This document shows positions 26,952 through 38,043 of a stretch of 64,000 nt of DNA, one piece after another (position 1 is the stretch's first letter; each line of letters starts with the position of its first letter). Made by a program: the position numbers and the translations under genes. The notes under the pieces were generated by a model. It had not been told where the DNA came from. It saw only the letters and a program-made list of their open reading frames with translations, and searched no databases. The stretch comes from Aquitalea magnusonii (lineage in GTDB: Bacteria > Pseudomonadota > Gammaproteobacteria > Burkholderiales > Chromobacteriaceae). The stretch is from contig NZ_QJKC01000012.1 of assembly GCF_003202035.1 (NCBI RefSeq), positions 62,001-126,000 on the forward strand, given 5' to 3'.

Positions 26952-29453
26952 GTGAAATCCATTAGCTTCAAAAAAAAACCAATACACCTTTTTCTGGCCG
27001 TCTGCTTTGGCATAAGCCATCAAGCGGTACAAGCCAATGAAAATGGCAGCGAGCCTTCTTTTGATAGAAGCTTGCTATGGGGTGATTCATTGAAGAAACT
27101 GGATTTCAGTAAATTTCAGACTGGATCATCATTGCCGGAGGGTGAGTACAGTACGGATGTGCTCATCAACGAAATACCGCGCGGACGGCGTGATCTGCGC
27201 CTTATCAAAACTGAAGATAATAAAAATACTGTCCCATGCATTCCGCGATCACTTTTACTGGAGCTGGGCGTGCGTGCCGATCGCTTACCAGAGCCAACAC
27301 AAAAGGGGGAGGATATCTGTGTTGATCTGGCCAAGCAGATTAACGGCGCATTCTACCAATTTGATAGCAACCTGCTACAATTAAAAATAAGCGTTCCACA
27401 GGTTGACATGCAGCAGCATTTCATAGGCTACACCTCACCAGACAGCTGGGATGAAGGTGTACCTGCCCTGCTGCTCGACTACTCCAGTAATATTTACTAC
27501 TCAAAAACAGCCAATACTGACAATAGCAATGCCTACTTGTCGGCAAATATCGGACTGAACCTGGGCAGCTGGCGTTTCCGCAATACGACATCGGTTAACT
27601 GGAGTAATAGCAACGGCCATTCAATCCAACCGATCCGAAATTATATCAGTCGCGATCTGGATGCCATCCATTCCCAGCTGATTATTGGTGATAGTTTTAG
27701 CGATTCCGATCTATTCACTTCGGTTCCGGTACGGGGTATCCGCATAGCCAGCGATGACCGGATGAAGCCCATCAATGATACCGGATACGCACCGGTCGTC
27801 CGTGGCATGGCCAATAGCAATGCGCATGTGGTCATCCAGCAAAACGGCTATACCATTTACGATACCACCGTCGCTCCTGGTGCATTTGAAATCAGGGATA
27901 TTGCTCCAGCCAGCTACAACGGTGATCTTGTCGTAACGGTGACTGAAGCTGATGGCAAAAAATCAACATTTACCGTACCGTTTTCTGCCGTACCACGTTC
28001 GCTACGAGAAGGTTCGAGCCACTATAATTTTACTTTAGGCCAAGTGCGCAAGCTGGCAAACACAACGCCCATGCTTGGACAGTTTACCTATCAGCGCGGG
28101 ATGTCCAATTTACTCACACTAAATGGTGGGGTGACCGCAGCAGATGGCTATACCACATTAGAACTAGGCAGTGTGTTTAATACTGGTGCTGGCGCCCTTG
28201 GCTTTGATGTCAGTAGTTCAAATACGAAAATCAATGGCACAACGCTAACTGGTCAGTCTTATCGATTCAGCTTCAACAAGCTATTCAATAACACTGGAAC
28301 CAATGTCACTCTTGCTGCCTATCGCTACTCGACCTCCGGCTACATGGATGTGCAAACTGCACTAAATATTCGGGACACGATGGCAGATCCCAACAATGGG
28401 CAACTCTTATTTAACAACTTTTCCCGGCTACGCAGTCGTGGAGAAATCAATATTAATCAAAACTTTAAAAATGGGAGTTCTGCTTATATAAGTGGCTCCA
28501 TTCAGGATTACTGGGGTGGCCAAGCACGTAGCACCCAATACCAGATGGGTATACGGCAAGGCTACAAGTGGGGTAGTTTGGCAATTGATGCCAATAGACA
28601 AACCAACAATGGCGGACAAAGTGTCAACAGCGTCATGCTAAGTATCAACTTTAACCTGGATAGCGGAAAGATATTCAGCAGCAGCCTGCGTAATGATTCT
28701 ACGGGTAGCAGTGATGCACAACTGAATATGAGCGGTAGCTTCGACCAGGATAGAAAAATGAGCTATGGAATCAACATAGGAGAAAGTCGTGGTGGTGGCA
28801 GTAACAGTAGCAGCATTGCTGGCAATCTTGCTTACCAAGGTAGCAAAGGCATTGTCAATGCGAGCGCCAGCAGCTCCGGTGGAAATAAACAAGCTTCGCT
28901 GGGCTTGAATGGCTCGGTCGTCGCCGCGGCCGGGACCGTGTTATTTGGCCAACCACTCGGAGAGAGTACTGCAATTATTGAAGCACCAGATGCCAAAGGT
29001 GCGATGGTGGCGCCTGGTATTGGCGTAGAAGTGGATGGCTCCGGTCATGCACTGCTGCCATCGCTCTCCTCTTACCGCAAAAATGATATACAGCTGGAAA
29101 CGGGTAGCATGAGTGATGGTGTGCAATTGGACTATAGCAGTACACAAGCGATTCCGCGTAGTGGTTCGGTGGTACTGGTGAAGTTTAAAACCACGATGGG
29201 CTTGCCATTGCTACTGAAAACACGCTTTGCCGATGAAAGCCCACTGCCCTTTGGTGCCAGCGTAAAAGACAAGGACGGTCACATAGTCGGTGATATTGGT
29301 CAAGCTGGCAAACTATTTGCGCGAGTGAAACAGCCCAGCGGTAGCTTGTTTGTCGACCTCGATGGTGGCAAAAAATGCATGCTAAGCTATGACAATGCTG
29401 AGCTTACGATCACTTCTTTCAAGACAGCAGTTTGCCAGATGGGCATTCAGTAA
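26952..29453 (+). CDS. Outer-membrane usher, FimD/PapC family
   Basis: An 833-residue usher that forms the translocation pore for the fimbria. A signal peptide ends near QAVQA. The N-terminal chaperone-binding domain, the plug and barrel region (GMANSNAHVVIQQNGYTIYD, PGAFEIRDIAP) and two C-terminal domains (LPFGASVKDKDG, LFVDLDGGKKC) are all visible, so it appears complete. The start is GTG. It lies 45 bases after the chaperone gene and before the tip proteins. Confidence 0.95.
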   Translation: MKSISFKKKPIHLFLAVCFGISHQAVQANENGSEPSFDRSLLWGDSLKKLDFSKFQTGSSLPEGEYSTDVLINEIPRGRRDLRLIKTEDNKNTVPCIPRSLLLELGVRADRLPEPTQKGEDICVDLAKQINGAFYQFDSNLLQLKISVPQVDMQQHFIGYTSPDSWDEGVPALLLDYSSNIYYSKTANTDNSNAYLSANIGLNLGSWRFRNTTSVNWSNSNGHSIQPIRNYISRDLDAIHSQLIIGDSFSDSDLFTSVPVRGIRIASDDRMKPINDTGYAPVVRGMANSNAHVVIQQNGYTIYDTTVAPGAFEIRDIAPASYNGDLVVTVTEADGKKSTFTVPFSAVPRSLREGSSHYNFTLGQVRKLANTTPMLGQFTYQRGMSNLLTLNGGVTAADGYTTLELGSVFNTGAGALGFDVSSSNTKINGTTLTGQSYRFSFNKLFNNTGTNVTLAAYRYSTSGYMDVQTALNIRDTMADPNNGQLLFNNFSRLRSRGEININQNFKNGSSAYISGSIQDYWGGQARSTQYQMGIRQGYKWGSLAIDANRQTNNGGQSVNSVMLSINFNLDSGKIFSSSLRNDSTGSSDAQLNMSGSFDQDRKMSYGINIGESRGGGSNSSSIAGNLAYQGSKGIVNASASSSGGNKQASLGLNGSVVAAAGTVLFGQPLGESTAIIEAPDAKGAMVAPGIGVEVDGSGHALLPSLSSYRKNDIQLETGSMSDGVQLDYSSTQAIPRSGSVVLVKFKTTMGLPLLLKTRFADESPLPFGASVKDKDGHIVGDIGQAGKLFARVKQPSGSLFVDLDGGKKCMLSYDNAELTITSFKTAVCQMGIQ

Positions 29454-29635
29454 TGGCTACCATTAATTTTATTTTGACACATACCATTTTAATGACACAT
29501 GATAATAAAAATTAAATAACCATGCCCTAGCGCAAAGTGCACATGTAAAAGTAGTAAGAAATCCTTTAGAAAACAAGCTGCACCTTTCAAGCTGCTTAAA
29601 ACCATAAAAACAGCTGGCACTTGCGGAGTGATACG

Positions 29636-30718
29636 ATGAAATTCATGCCAAAACATTTCAATTTCTATAAATTGCTTACACTACACTTTGGGAAAATATT
29701 TATCCTAATCGGATTATTTTTTTTGCATAACTCATCCTATGCAAGTTGTACTGTTCAAGGTACTAATATAGGTGGTTTGAATTTATATTTATTCACTACA
29801 ATTCCCCCACTCACCGTTGCCAACATTCCAGCCAGTACACCCTTGATCACTCCAATTAGTGATTGGTATACGACAACAGCGACCGCCTTCTCCAATTGCA
29901 TTCCAAATGAAAGGCTCAGTCTAGCCGCGGCTCAACCTTCAACCAACCTCACTTACGATGACAACGGAACTACCTATACCATTTTTAAACTTCCAAATTC
30001 GAATATTGGTTACATAGCATCTGTCCAATGGACTGGAGCATACCAAACACTTCCTTTTCCACTTCCAGTAGATAAAGGATGGTGTTTCTTGGTGGGAGGC
30101 ATATGCTACTCGGCAGCAAATCGTACAGTATTATTGACCGCTAAAATTCGGTTTATCAGAATTGCCCCACTTAGCAGCGGAGTTATATCTCTGCCAACAA
30201 CGGCAACCTACATCATGGGATGGACTTCAGACGGTGGTTCATACCGAGGTTTATTTCGCGTTGAACCAACCAGCGCTATTATTCAGACCCAAAGCTGCAC
30301 CGTTAATACCAGCAATATCCAGGTTCAGCTACCAGGCATCCAAACTGCACTATTGCCTAGTGCAGGATCAACTACAGGTGCAACGCCATTCAATATCTCT
30401 ATTAACTGTCCCAATGCGGTTAATGCCTATATGACTATAACCGATAACAGCAATCCAGCGCAGACCAGCAATATCATTCAGGCAGCAAGTGGATCCACGA
30501 CAACGGGTATTGGTGTACAGATAAAGCAGAATGGGAAAATTATTTCCATGGGACCAGACTCTAGCATGGCTGGCAATCCCAATCAGTTCCTGATTGGTAA
30601 CAATGTCATCGGCAACCAGTTAATCCCCTTTAGTGCCAGTTATATTCGCACATCGGCAGGTAGCGTGGGGGTTGGCACTCTAACAGCACGGGCTACGTTT
30701 ACCATGTCATACCAGTGA
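29636..30718 (+). CDS. Two-domain fimbrial tip protein (adhesin) 1
   Basis: A 360-residue protein. A hydrophobic signal (FILIGLFFLHNSSYA) is followed by an N-terminal region of about 190 residues without clear relatives. From about residue 220 comes a pilin domain (CTVNTSNIQVQLPGI, INCPNAVNAYMTITDN, GVQIKQNGK, ATFTMSYQ). This layout, an N-terminal lectin-like domain plus C-terminal pilin domain, is that of FimH-type tip adhesins. ATG 29636 follows GGAG at proper spacing; the longer frame starts with TTG. The receptor is unknown. Confidence 0.85.
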   Translation: MKFMPKHFNFYKLLTLHFGKIFILIGLFFLHNSSYASCTVQGTNIGGLNLYLFTTIPPLTVANIPASTPLITPISDWYTTTATAFSNCIPNERLSLAAAQPSTNLTYDDNGTTYTIFKLPNSNIGYIASVQWTGAYQTLPFPLPVDKGWCFLVGGICYSAANRTVLLTAKIRFIRIAPLSSGVISLPTTATYIMGWTSDGGSYRGLFRVEPTSAIIQTQSCTVNTSNIQVQLPGIQTALLPSAGSTTGATPFNISINCPNAVNAYMTITDNSNPAQTSNIIQAASGSTTTGIGVQIKQNGKIISMGPDSSMAGNPNQFLIGNNVIGNQLIPFSASYIRTSAGSVGVGTLTARATFTMSYQ

Positions 30719-31207
30719 TGCCAAACAGGATACCTTGCAACCCTCGCGTCCAATATAATTGCTGTGTACCTGGTATAAACCAATCCATGTATGCAATACA
30801 ATGACTGGATAATTACCAGCATTGTAATCTGCCACAGGCGCCACTCCTTTTACCCTGTCTTTAACTGCCAAAGCAGTGTAGATTTTGCGCATGCATTAAT
30901 ACCTGCCCCCACGCCGTCAATCACACCCTAAGCAACAACGATAAGCAGCTGCATTGATATTCAAGTAAAACGTAATGGTGCAGCTTTTGCCTTTTAGCTG
31001 AAATACTTTTGAAAATCCACTTTTGTCAGTAGTAAGGAGCGGGATATTCCCTACCCCTATATGGAAAACCATACCTTCCATAGCAATTGGTGCTGACTGG
31101 ATAAGTGCATTACGACATACACCATGCCTTGTCAAAAAATCTGGCGGATTGTGCAGTATTGAATACTAACTTTTGAATATCTGGCACGCATTAATGGGGA
31201 AATATTG
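30719..31207 (-). pseudogene. Possible decayed gene between the two tip-protein genes
   Basis: About 490 bases lack an intact gene. On the minus strand one frame (31135 to 30707) reads as two coherent pieces broken by in-frame stops: SAPIAMEGMVFHIGVGNIPL and, downstream, APVADYNAGNYPVIVLHTW. The second resembles the C-terminal strand of CFA/I-like (alpha) pilins, e.g. APTAGNYSGVVS. It may be a relic of another fimbrial gene in opposite orientation; assignment is tentative. Confidence 0.3.
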
Positions 31208-32275
31208 ATGAGAAACTTGTTGAAGCATATATCAAGCGCTGGCTTATTGATTTGTAGCAATCATGTTTTTGCAACCGTCAAATGTGTCTCGAGCTACACC
31301 GGCGATAGCAGTAATGTTACTGCACCAGTCGTCTCCCCGCCAATTAATGCAAGCATTCCAGGATTCAGCTGGAGCGGTGCTGCCAACTCTTTGACAGTAG
31401 GCACATCTTTTACAAGCTGGCAAACAGCCGATAATATTTATAGTGTTTTTACTTGCACCCAAGGGAAACTGGATGGTGCTCCTTACCCCGCCACTTATAT
31501 CGCACCGGCCATCCCACCAATAAGTGGAATGTTTTACACTTTGAATGGCGTTACTTATAGCATTTTCCCAACCAAAGCTCCTGGCATTGGTTATATTGTG
31601 GGCGCTGCTGATCCAGCCAAAAGCTACACCCCGCTGGGATTCTCTCCCAACTTCATGCTAAATGGGCAAGGCTATGTAGGCATGGGATTAAAATACTTCA
31701 TTCAATTCGTGATTACCGGATCACTGAAAACTGGTACTTATATCATTCCGGCGCAGACTGTGGCAAATATTCAGCTACGTGATGAAACCAACTCCGCAGC
31801 ATATGCGTTTAATCTTAATCTTGCCAGTACCACTATCAGCATAAAAGCGTCAACATGCACAGCCAATACTGGAAATCTTAATATTACACTACCTTCTGTT
31901 AATTCCATAAACCTGGCCAGCATTGGCAGCTTATCATTACCCACGCCCTTTAGCCTTAGCCTTAGCTGCCCCAGCAGTCTGAATGTTTACATGACATTTA
32001 CGGACAATAATAATCCGAGCAATACCAGCAACCTGCTGTCTTTAAAAAGTAGCTCTACTGCCAGCGGCATTGGAGTGCAAATAAAGAAGGCCGATGGCAG
32101 TCTGGTCAAATTTGGACCCGACTCCGCCAATAAAGGCACAACCAATCAATTTCTTTTGATGAATAATATGACGGGAAATCAGGTCTTTCCGTTTTCTGCC
32201 TACATTGTCAGAACAGGAAATATGATGCCTGGTTCATTAGCGGCAATCGCTACCTTTACCTTCTCTTATCAATAA
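31208..32275 (+). CDS. Two-domain fimbrial tip protein (adhesin) 2
   Basis: A 355-residue paralogue of the gene at 29636. The C-terminal pilin domain is clearly related (CTANTGNLNITLPSV, LSCPSSLNVYMTFTDNNNPS, GIGVQIKKADG, ATFTFSYQ, plus the shared GPDS and TNQFL motifs). The N-terminal 200 residues differ except for short common stretches, such as a TYSIFPTKAPGIGYI counterpart. This points to alternative receptor specificities. The signal peptide ends near NHVFA. ATG 31208 follows GGGGA; it is preceded by a TTG. Confidence 0.85.
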   Translation: MRNLLKHISSAGLLICSNHVFATVKCVSSYTGDSSNVTAPVVSPPINASIPGFSWSGAANSLTVGTSFTSWQTADNIYSVFTCTQGKLDGAPYPATYIAPAIPPISGMFYTLNGVTYSIFPTKAPGIGYIVGAADPAKSYTPLGFSPNFMLNGQGYVGMGLKYFIQFVITGSLKTGTYIIPAQTVANIQLRDETNSAAYAFNLNLASTTISIKASTCTANTGNLNITLPSVNSINLASIGSLSLPTPFSLSLSCPSSLNVYMTFTDNNNPSNTSNLLSLKSSSTASGIGVQIKKADGSLVKFGPDSANKGTTNQFLLMNNMTGNQVFPFSAYIVRTGNMMPGSLAAIATFTFSYQ

Positions 32276-32930
32276 TTGGAAATACATCATCCCGGCTATA
32301 GCGGTTAACAAGATAGCCTCCTTCCTTGATGCATGCCCAAGCTATTCCGACAGCACAAAACCTGCGGGCTGAAGGCATCGCGGTGCTAGCAATGCTGTTG
32401 GCCACGCTCAAGATTCAAGCGAGCATTTATCACTTGCCGAGCCCGGAATGCACTGGTTCGCGCCAGATGTGAGGATTGGCCTGTCGCAGCGCGCAACAGT
32501 TAAGCCACTTGCCAAAACCGGCTAGCCAAGCCCCGCTTGGGTCAATAAGGGCTGCTGTGGCGCTTCCCCGGCTTGCCAGCCACGTAGACGCCAAGGCTGC
32601 TGATATCGCTGAGCTGGCCTGGGTTTACGGGAGCGCTGGCCTGGGGCGGCGGCTGTAGGACGACTGCGGGCCATCTGCGTGGCGGGCATCCAGGCAGGCC
32701 CGTCAGGAAAGGGCACTGGCGATGATGTTGGTCCGAAAGGCTTGGCATCCACGATGCCAGACGGGCTTGATCTGCCACGCCAGGTTTTGCCAGCGAAACC
32801 GCACTTAGCAGGCAAGCCAGGCAATGAGGGCAAGAGTGGTGATGCACTGATGTCGCGCAATTGGAAAGGGGAAATAGCAAACGCCCAGACTGTGCTGGGC
32901 GTTTACGACCTTGCGTGGCAAGGTTTGATT
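32276..32930. other. Gene-poor junction between the fimbrial island and tRNA-Cys
   Basis: About 650 bases with no recognisable gene. The first part is AT-rich like the island, the second GC-rich like the core. The ORFs at 32476-32658 (+) and 32522-32880 (-) are low-complexity and carry no family motif. A terminator (arms 32879-32888 and 32895-32904) ends the leftward tRNA transcript. Confidence 0.5.
32879..32904 (-). terminator. Terminator after tRNA-Cys
   Basis: Perfect 10-bp arms aaacgcccag/ctgggcgttt with a 6-base loop; just downstream of tRNA-Cys on the minus strand. Confidence 0.75.
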
Positions 32931-33004
32931 TGGAGGCGCGGGCCGGAGTCGAACCGACCTACACGGATTTGCAATCCGGTGCATAACCGCTTTGCTACCG
33001 CGCC
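32931..33004 (-). tRNA. tRNA-Cys (GCA anticodon)
   Basis: A 74-nt cloverleaf with encoded CCA; anticodon loop TTGCAAA, acceptor GGCGCGG/CCGCGCC. Last of the five-gene tRNA array on this strand. Confidence 0.97.
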
Positions 33005-33046
33005 GTAGCTTGTGTTCAATCAGCGCTGAGTCTGACTGATAAATTG

Positions 33047-33122
33047 TGGAGCGGGAAACGAGGCTCGAACTCGCGACCTCAACCTTGGCAAGGTTGCGCT
33101 CTACCAACTGAGCTATTCCCGC
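33047..33122 (-). tRNA. tRNA-Gly (GCC anticodon), copy 4 in transcription order
   Basis: A 76-nt cloverleaf with CCA; acceptor GCGGGAA/TTCCCGC, anticodon loop TTGCCAA. Identical to the three copies that follow at higher coordinates. Confidence 0.97.
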
Positions 33123-33148
33123 GTCGCATGGTACTGCTTGAACTGTGA

Positions 33149-33224
33149 TGGAGCGGGAAACGAGGCTCGAACTCGCGACCTCAACCTTGGCAAGGTTGCG
33201 CTCTACCAACTGAGCTATTCCCGC
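33149..33224 (-). tRNA. tRNA-Gly (GCC anticodon), copy 3
   Basis: Identical 76-nt copy. Its 26-base spacers on both sides differ from each other only in the last two bases, giving a 102-bp tandem repeat unit. Confidence 0.97.
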
Positions 33225-33250
33225 GTCGCATGGTACTGCTTGAACTGTAG

Positions 33251-33326
33251 TGGAGCGGGAAACGAGGCTCGAACTCGCGACCTCAACCTTGGCAAGGTTG
33301 CGCTCTACCAACTGAGCTATTCCCGC
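33251..33326 (-). tRNA. tRNA-Gly (GCC anticodon), copy 2
   Basis: Identical 76-nt copy in the tandem array. Confidence 0.97.
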
Positions 33327-33354
33327 GTCGCATTTACAGCAGCAAAAGTGATGC

Positions 33355-33430
33355 TGGAGCGGGAAACGAGGCTCGAACTCGCGACCTCAACCTTGGCAAG
33401 GTTGCGCTCTACCAACTGAGCTATTCCCGC
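33355..33430 (-). tRNA. tRNA-Gly (GCC anticodon), copy 1
   Basis: Identical 76-nt copy, first in transcription order. It lies 90 bases after the pgsA stop codon on the same strand, so it is possibly co-transcribed with pgsA. Confidence 0.97.
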
Positions 33431-33519
33431 ATTCACACTACTTTTGCTTCTCTTGTCTGCCACCGAAGTGGCGTCGAGAGAGTGCGAATTATAAGGGTTT
33501 CTCGGACCCTGTCAACACT

Positions 33520-34101
33520 TCACACATCAATTTTTTTACCGGAAAACTCGCGTGCCGCCATGCGCAGATAATAAACCATTGACCACAAAGTCAAAATTAC
33601 CGCGATCACCATGAAAATATTTCCAAGCAGCAGGCTGTTTATTCCCGGAAACAAGGGGCCGGCGTATAGCAGCAGCAGAATGGCCAGCATCTGCGCCGCG
33701 GTTTTCAGCTTGCCGATATAGGCCACCGCCACGCTGCCGCGGCTGCCCATCCCTGCCATCCACTCCCGCAAGGCGGAGATGGTGATTTCACGGCCGATGA
33801 TGATCATGGCCATCCAGCCGGGGGTGCGGCCCATTTCGACCAGCAGTATCAGCGCAGCGGCAACGATGAGCTTGTCGGCTACCGGGTCCAGAAAAGCACC
33901 AAAGGCGGAGGTCTGGCCGAGCTTGCGCGCCAGAAAGCCGTCCAGCCAGTCGGTCCAGGCTGCCAGGAAAAAGATCATGGCCCCTACATTATTGCGGTCA
34001 CTGGCATGCAGCACGCTATCCGGCAGGAAAAACACGGCAACGCAGAGCGGTATCAGGGCGACTCTGAGCCAGGTAAGGAAGATCGGCAAATTGAAGGGCA
34101 T
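33520..34101 (-). CDS. pgsA: CDP-diacylglycerol-glycerol-3-phosphate 3-phosphatidyltransferase
   Basis: A 193-residue integral membrane enzyme of phosphatidylglycerol synthesis. The CDP-alcohol phosphotransferase motif DGFLAR...GAFLDPVADK is intact with all aspartates, and the start MPFNLPIFLTWLRV is typical. It lies 24 bases downstream of uvrC and upstream of tRNA-Gly genes, the arrangement known in many proteobacteria. Confidence 0.96.
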   Translation of the reverse strand: MPFNLPIFLTWLRVALIPLCVAVFFLPDSVLHASDRNNVGAMIFFLAAWTDWLDGFLARKLGQTSAFGAFLDPVADKLIVAAALILLVEMGRTPGWMAMIIIGREITISALREWMAGMGSRGSVAVAYIGKLKTAAQMLAILLLLYAGPLFPGINSLLLGNIFMVIAVILTLWSMVYYLRMAAREFSGKKIDV

Positions 34102-34125
34102 CTGGATTATCTGGTTATGTTTTGT

Positions 34126-35931
34126 TCAATGCAGCGCGTGGTAAATCTTTTCCGCCAGCGTCCGGCTGATGCCATCCACCTGCGCCAGCTCGTCGACACT
34201 GGCCGCCACCACACCCCGCAGGCCGCCGAAGCGCAGCAGCAGTTGCTGGCGGCGCTTGGCACCAATACCTGGAATGTCTTCCAGTGTGGAGGCGGTCCTG
34301 GCCTTGGCACGACGGGCACGATGGCCAGTGATGGCAAAGCGGTGTGCTTCATCGCGGATGGTCTGGATCAGATGCAAGGCGGGATGATCACTGCGCAATT
34401 GTAGCGTCTTTTGCTGGTAAGGGAGGATGAGCGTTTCCAGACCGGGTTTGCGTTCTTCCCCTTTGGCCACACCGATGATGGGCAGGGTCAGGCCCAGTTC
34501 GGCAAAAACCTCCAGCGCCACCCCGACCTGTCCCTTGCCGCCATCGATGAGCACGGCGTCCGGCAGTTGGCCCTCGCCTGCCGCCAGCTTGCCGTAGCGC
34601 CGGGAAAGCACTTCGCGCATGGCGGCATAGTCGTCGCCGGCCTTGGCGGTTTCGATATTGAAACGGCGATACTGGCTGGGCTGCATGCTTTCCTTGTCAT
34701 ACACCACGCAGGAAGCCACCGTGGCTTCGCCCATGGTGTGGCTGATGTCGAAGCACTCCAGCCGCTCCACCCCTTCCAGCCCAAGCGCCTCATTAAGCTG
34801 TGCCACACGATGCCGCTGGGTAGCCTTGCTGCTATGGCGCTGTTGAATGGCCAGCATGGCATTTTTTTCGGCCATTTCCAGCCATACACGGCGTTCGCTG
34901 ATGGGGTTGCTGACCAGGTGGACTTTGCGTTCGGATTGTTCTTCCAGCGTTTGTCGCAGCGCAGCGGACACCTCGCCATTGAAGATGATGACCGGCGGCA
35001 TGGGGGCGCCCAGATAGTGCTGGGCGAGGAAGGCATCCAGATTGGCTGTGGCATCGGCCTCTTGTGCACCTTGCGGGAAGAAGCTTTTGTCCCCCAGATG
35101 CCGGCCACCGCGAATCATCACCAGATTGATGCACACCAGCCCACCCTCTGCGGCAACGGCGACCACATCGCAATCGAGCTGGCTGGCGTTGCTGGAGACA
35201 AACTGTTTTTCCTGTACCCGGCTCAATGCCTGTATCTGGTCGCGCAGCTCTGCCGCCTGTTCGAACTCCAGCTGTGCGGCAGCCTGTTCCATGCGGGCGG
35301 TCAGCGTGTCGATCAGTTCGCTTTGCCGGCCTTGCAGAAAGGCCACCGCACTTTGCACATCGCTGTGGTAATCCGCGGCCGAGATATGTTCGACACAGGG
35401 GCCGGAGCAGCGCTTGATCTGGTAGAGCAGGCAGGGGCGCGAGCGGTTGGCGAACACCGCATCTTCACAAGTGCGCAAGCGGAAGACTTTTTGCAGGATC
35501 TGGATGCTTTCGCGTACCGCATAGCTATTGGGATAGGGGCCAAAAAACTGATGCGGCTTTTTCGGCTCCCCCCGGTAATAGGCCATTTGCGGGTATTCAT
35601 GGCCGGTCAGCATCAGGTAGGGGTAGGACTTGTCATCGCGAAACAGGATGTTGTACTTGGGTGCCAGCGCCTTGATCAGATTGTTTTCCAGAATCAGCGC
35701 CTCCGCTTCCGAGCGGGTGACGGTGGTTTCGATGCTGGCAATCTGTCGCACCATCAGCTGGATGCGCGGTGACAGATCACTTTTCTGGAAGTAGGAGCTG
35801 ACCCGTTTTTTGAGGTCGATGGCCTTGCCTACATAAAGCACATTGCCCGACGTATCGAACATGCGATAGACGCCGGGCAAATTCGGAAGGCTGGCCAGTA
35901 CCGATTGGTAATCGAATACGCTGGAAGGCAC
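34126..35931 (-). CDS. uvrC: Excinuclease ABC subunit C
   Basis: A 601-residue nucleotide-excision repair nuclease making the 3' and 5' incisions with UvrAB. It has an N-terminal GIY-YIG domain (GVYRMFD...[13 protein letters not shown]), a UVR motif near residue 205, a UvrC RNase-H-like domain ([13 protein letters not shown]), and C-terminal helix-hairpin-helix ([18 protein letters not shown]). The start codon is GTG at 35931, overlapping the stop of the upstream DUF4124 gene by one base. Confidence 0.97.
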   Translation of the reverse strand: MPSSVFDYQSVLASLPNLPGVYRMFDTSGNVLYVGKAIDLKKRVSSYFQKSDLSPRIQLMVRQIASIETTVTRSEAEALILENNLIKALAPKYNILFRDDKSYPYLMLTGHEYPQMAYYRGEPKKPHQFFGPYPNSYAVRESIQILQKVFRLRTCEDAVFANRSRPCLLYQIKRCSGPCVEHISAADYHSDVQSAVAFLQGRQSELIDTLTARMEQAAAQLEFEQAAELRDQIQALSRVQEKQFVSSNASQLDCDVVAVAAEGGLVCINLVMIRGGRHLGDKSFFPQGAQEADATANLDAFLAQHYLGAPMPPVIIFNGEVSAALRQTLEEQSERKVHLVSNPISERRVWLEMAEKNAMLAIQQRHSSKATQRHRVAQLNEALGLEGVERLECFDISHTMGEATVASCVVYDKESMQPSQYRRFNIETAKAGDDYAAMREVLSRRYGKLAAGEGQLPDAVLIDGGKGQVGVALEVFAELGLTLPIIGVAKGEERKPGLETLILPYQQKTLQLRSDHPALHLIQTIRDEAHRFAITGHRARRAKARTASTLEDIPGIGAKRRQQLLLRFGGLRGVVAASVDELAQVDGISRTLAEKIYHALH

Positions 35932-36365
35932 TACTTGTTACACCAGTTGGCTACATTTTGCTGCGCTTCTTGCAGTAAATCATTGCGCTGGCTGTCGGTA
36001 GCCAGGGCATTGCTACCCGGCATCCTGACCCGACCGCCCTGCTGCAGCGCAGCCAGGTTGTTGCGGGCATTCTTGCAGTTTTCCTGCGCTGTTTTTTTGT
36101 TCTGTTCTTTTATTTTGGCGTTTTCTGCATCGATCTCGGCGTTTTTCTTTTCGATCTCGCTCAGCGCTGTCGTCTTGGGGGCTTTGGCTGGCGCCGAGGC
36201 CGCGGCAGAGGCCCGTACATTCAGCGGCTTGGCCCTGGCTCCCGGCGGCGGCTGGTCGGAAAACACGGTTTTGCCGTTGGCATCGATGTACTGGTACACC
36301 TCGGCCATGGCCGGGGCCGACAGCGAAAATGCAACAAGCACACTCAGAATCGCACGGGTTTTCAT
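35931..36365 (-). CDS. DUF4124-domain periplasmic protein
   Basis: A 144-residue secreted protein. The signal peptide [20 protein letters not shown] ends at MAE; residues 22-50 show the DUF4124 pattern [21 protein letters not shown] Lys/Glu/Asn-rich coiled-coil segment ([20 protein letters not shown]) follows, with two later cysteines (ENCKNA, NWCNK). Function unknown. It overlaps uvrC and is probably co-transcribed with it. Confidence 0.88.
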   Translation of the reverse strand: MKTRAILSVLVAFSLSAPAMAEVYQYIDANGKTVFSDQPPPGARAKPLNVRASAAASAPAKAPKTTALSEIEKKNAEIDAENAKIKEQNKKTAQENCKNARNNLAALQQGGRVRMPGSNALATDSQRNDLLQEAQQNVANWCNK

Positions 36366-36442
36366 TCTTTGGTGTCCTAAGCTGAAACACGCTGATTGTA
36401 CGGTGTCGGCACGCTGATCGCAAAAACAAGCGACAGCATTTT

Positions 36443-37962
<1,520 letters not shown>

Positions 37963-38000
37963 TCCCTGGTCAAGGCAGGTCCTTAGACCGCCTGAGAATC

Positions 38001-38032
38001 AAAAGCCCGCATCACATGATGCGGGCTTTTTT
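38001..38032. terminator. guaB terminator
   Basis: Perfect 14-bp arms (38001-38014, 38017-38030) followed by T. Symmetric enough to serve the convergent gene as well. Confidence 0.88.
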
Positions 38033-38043
38033 GTGTCTGCACC

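Noticed and set aside
32476..32880. Short overlapping ORFs in the island-tRNA junction
   Set aside because: Low-complexity Ala/Pro/Arg text, no ribosome sites and no family motif.
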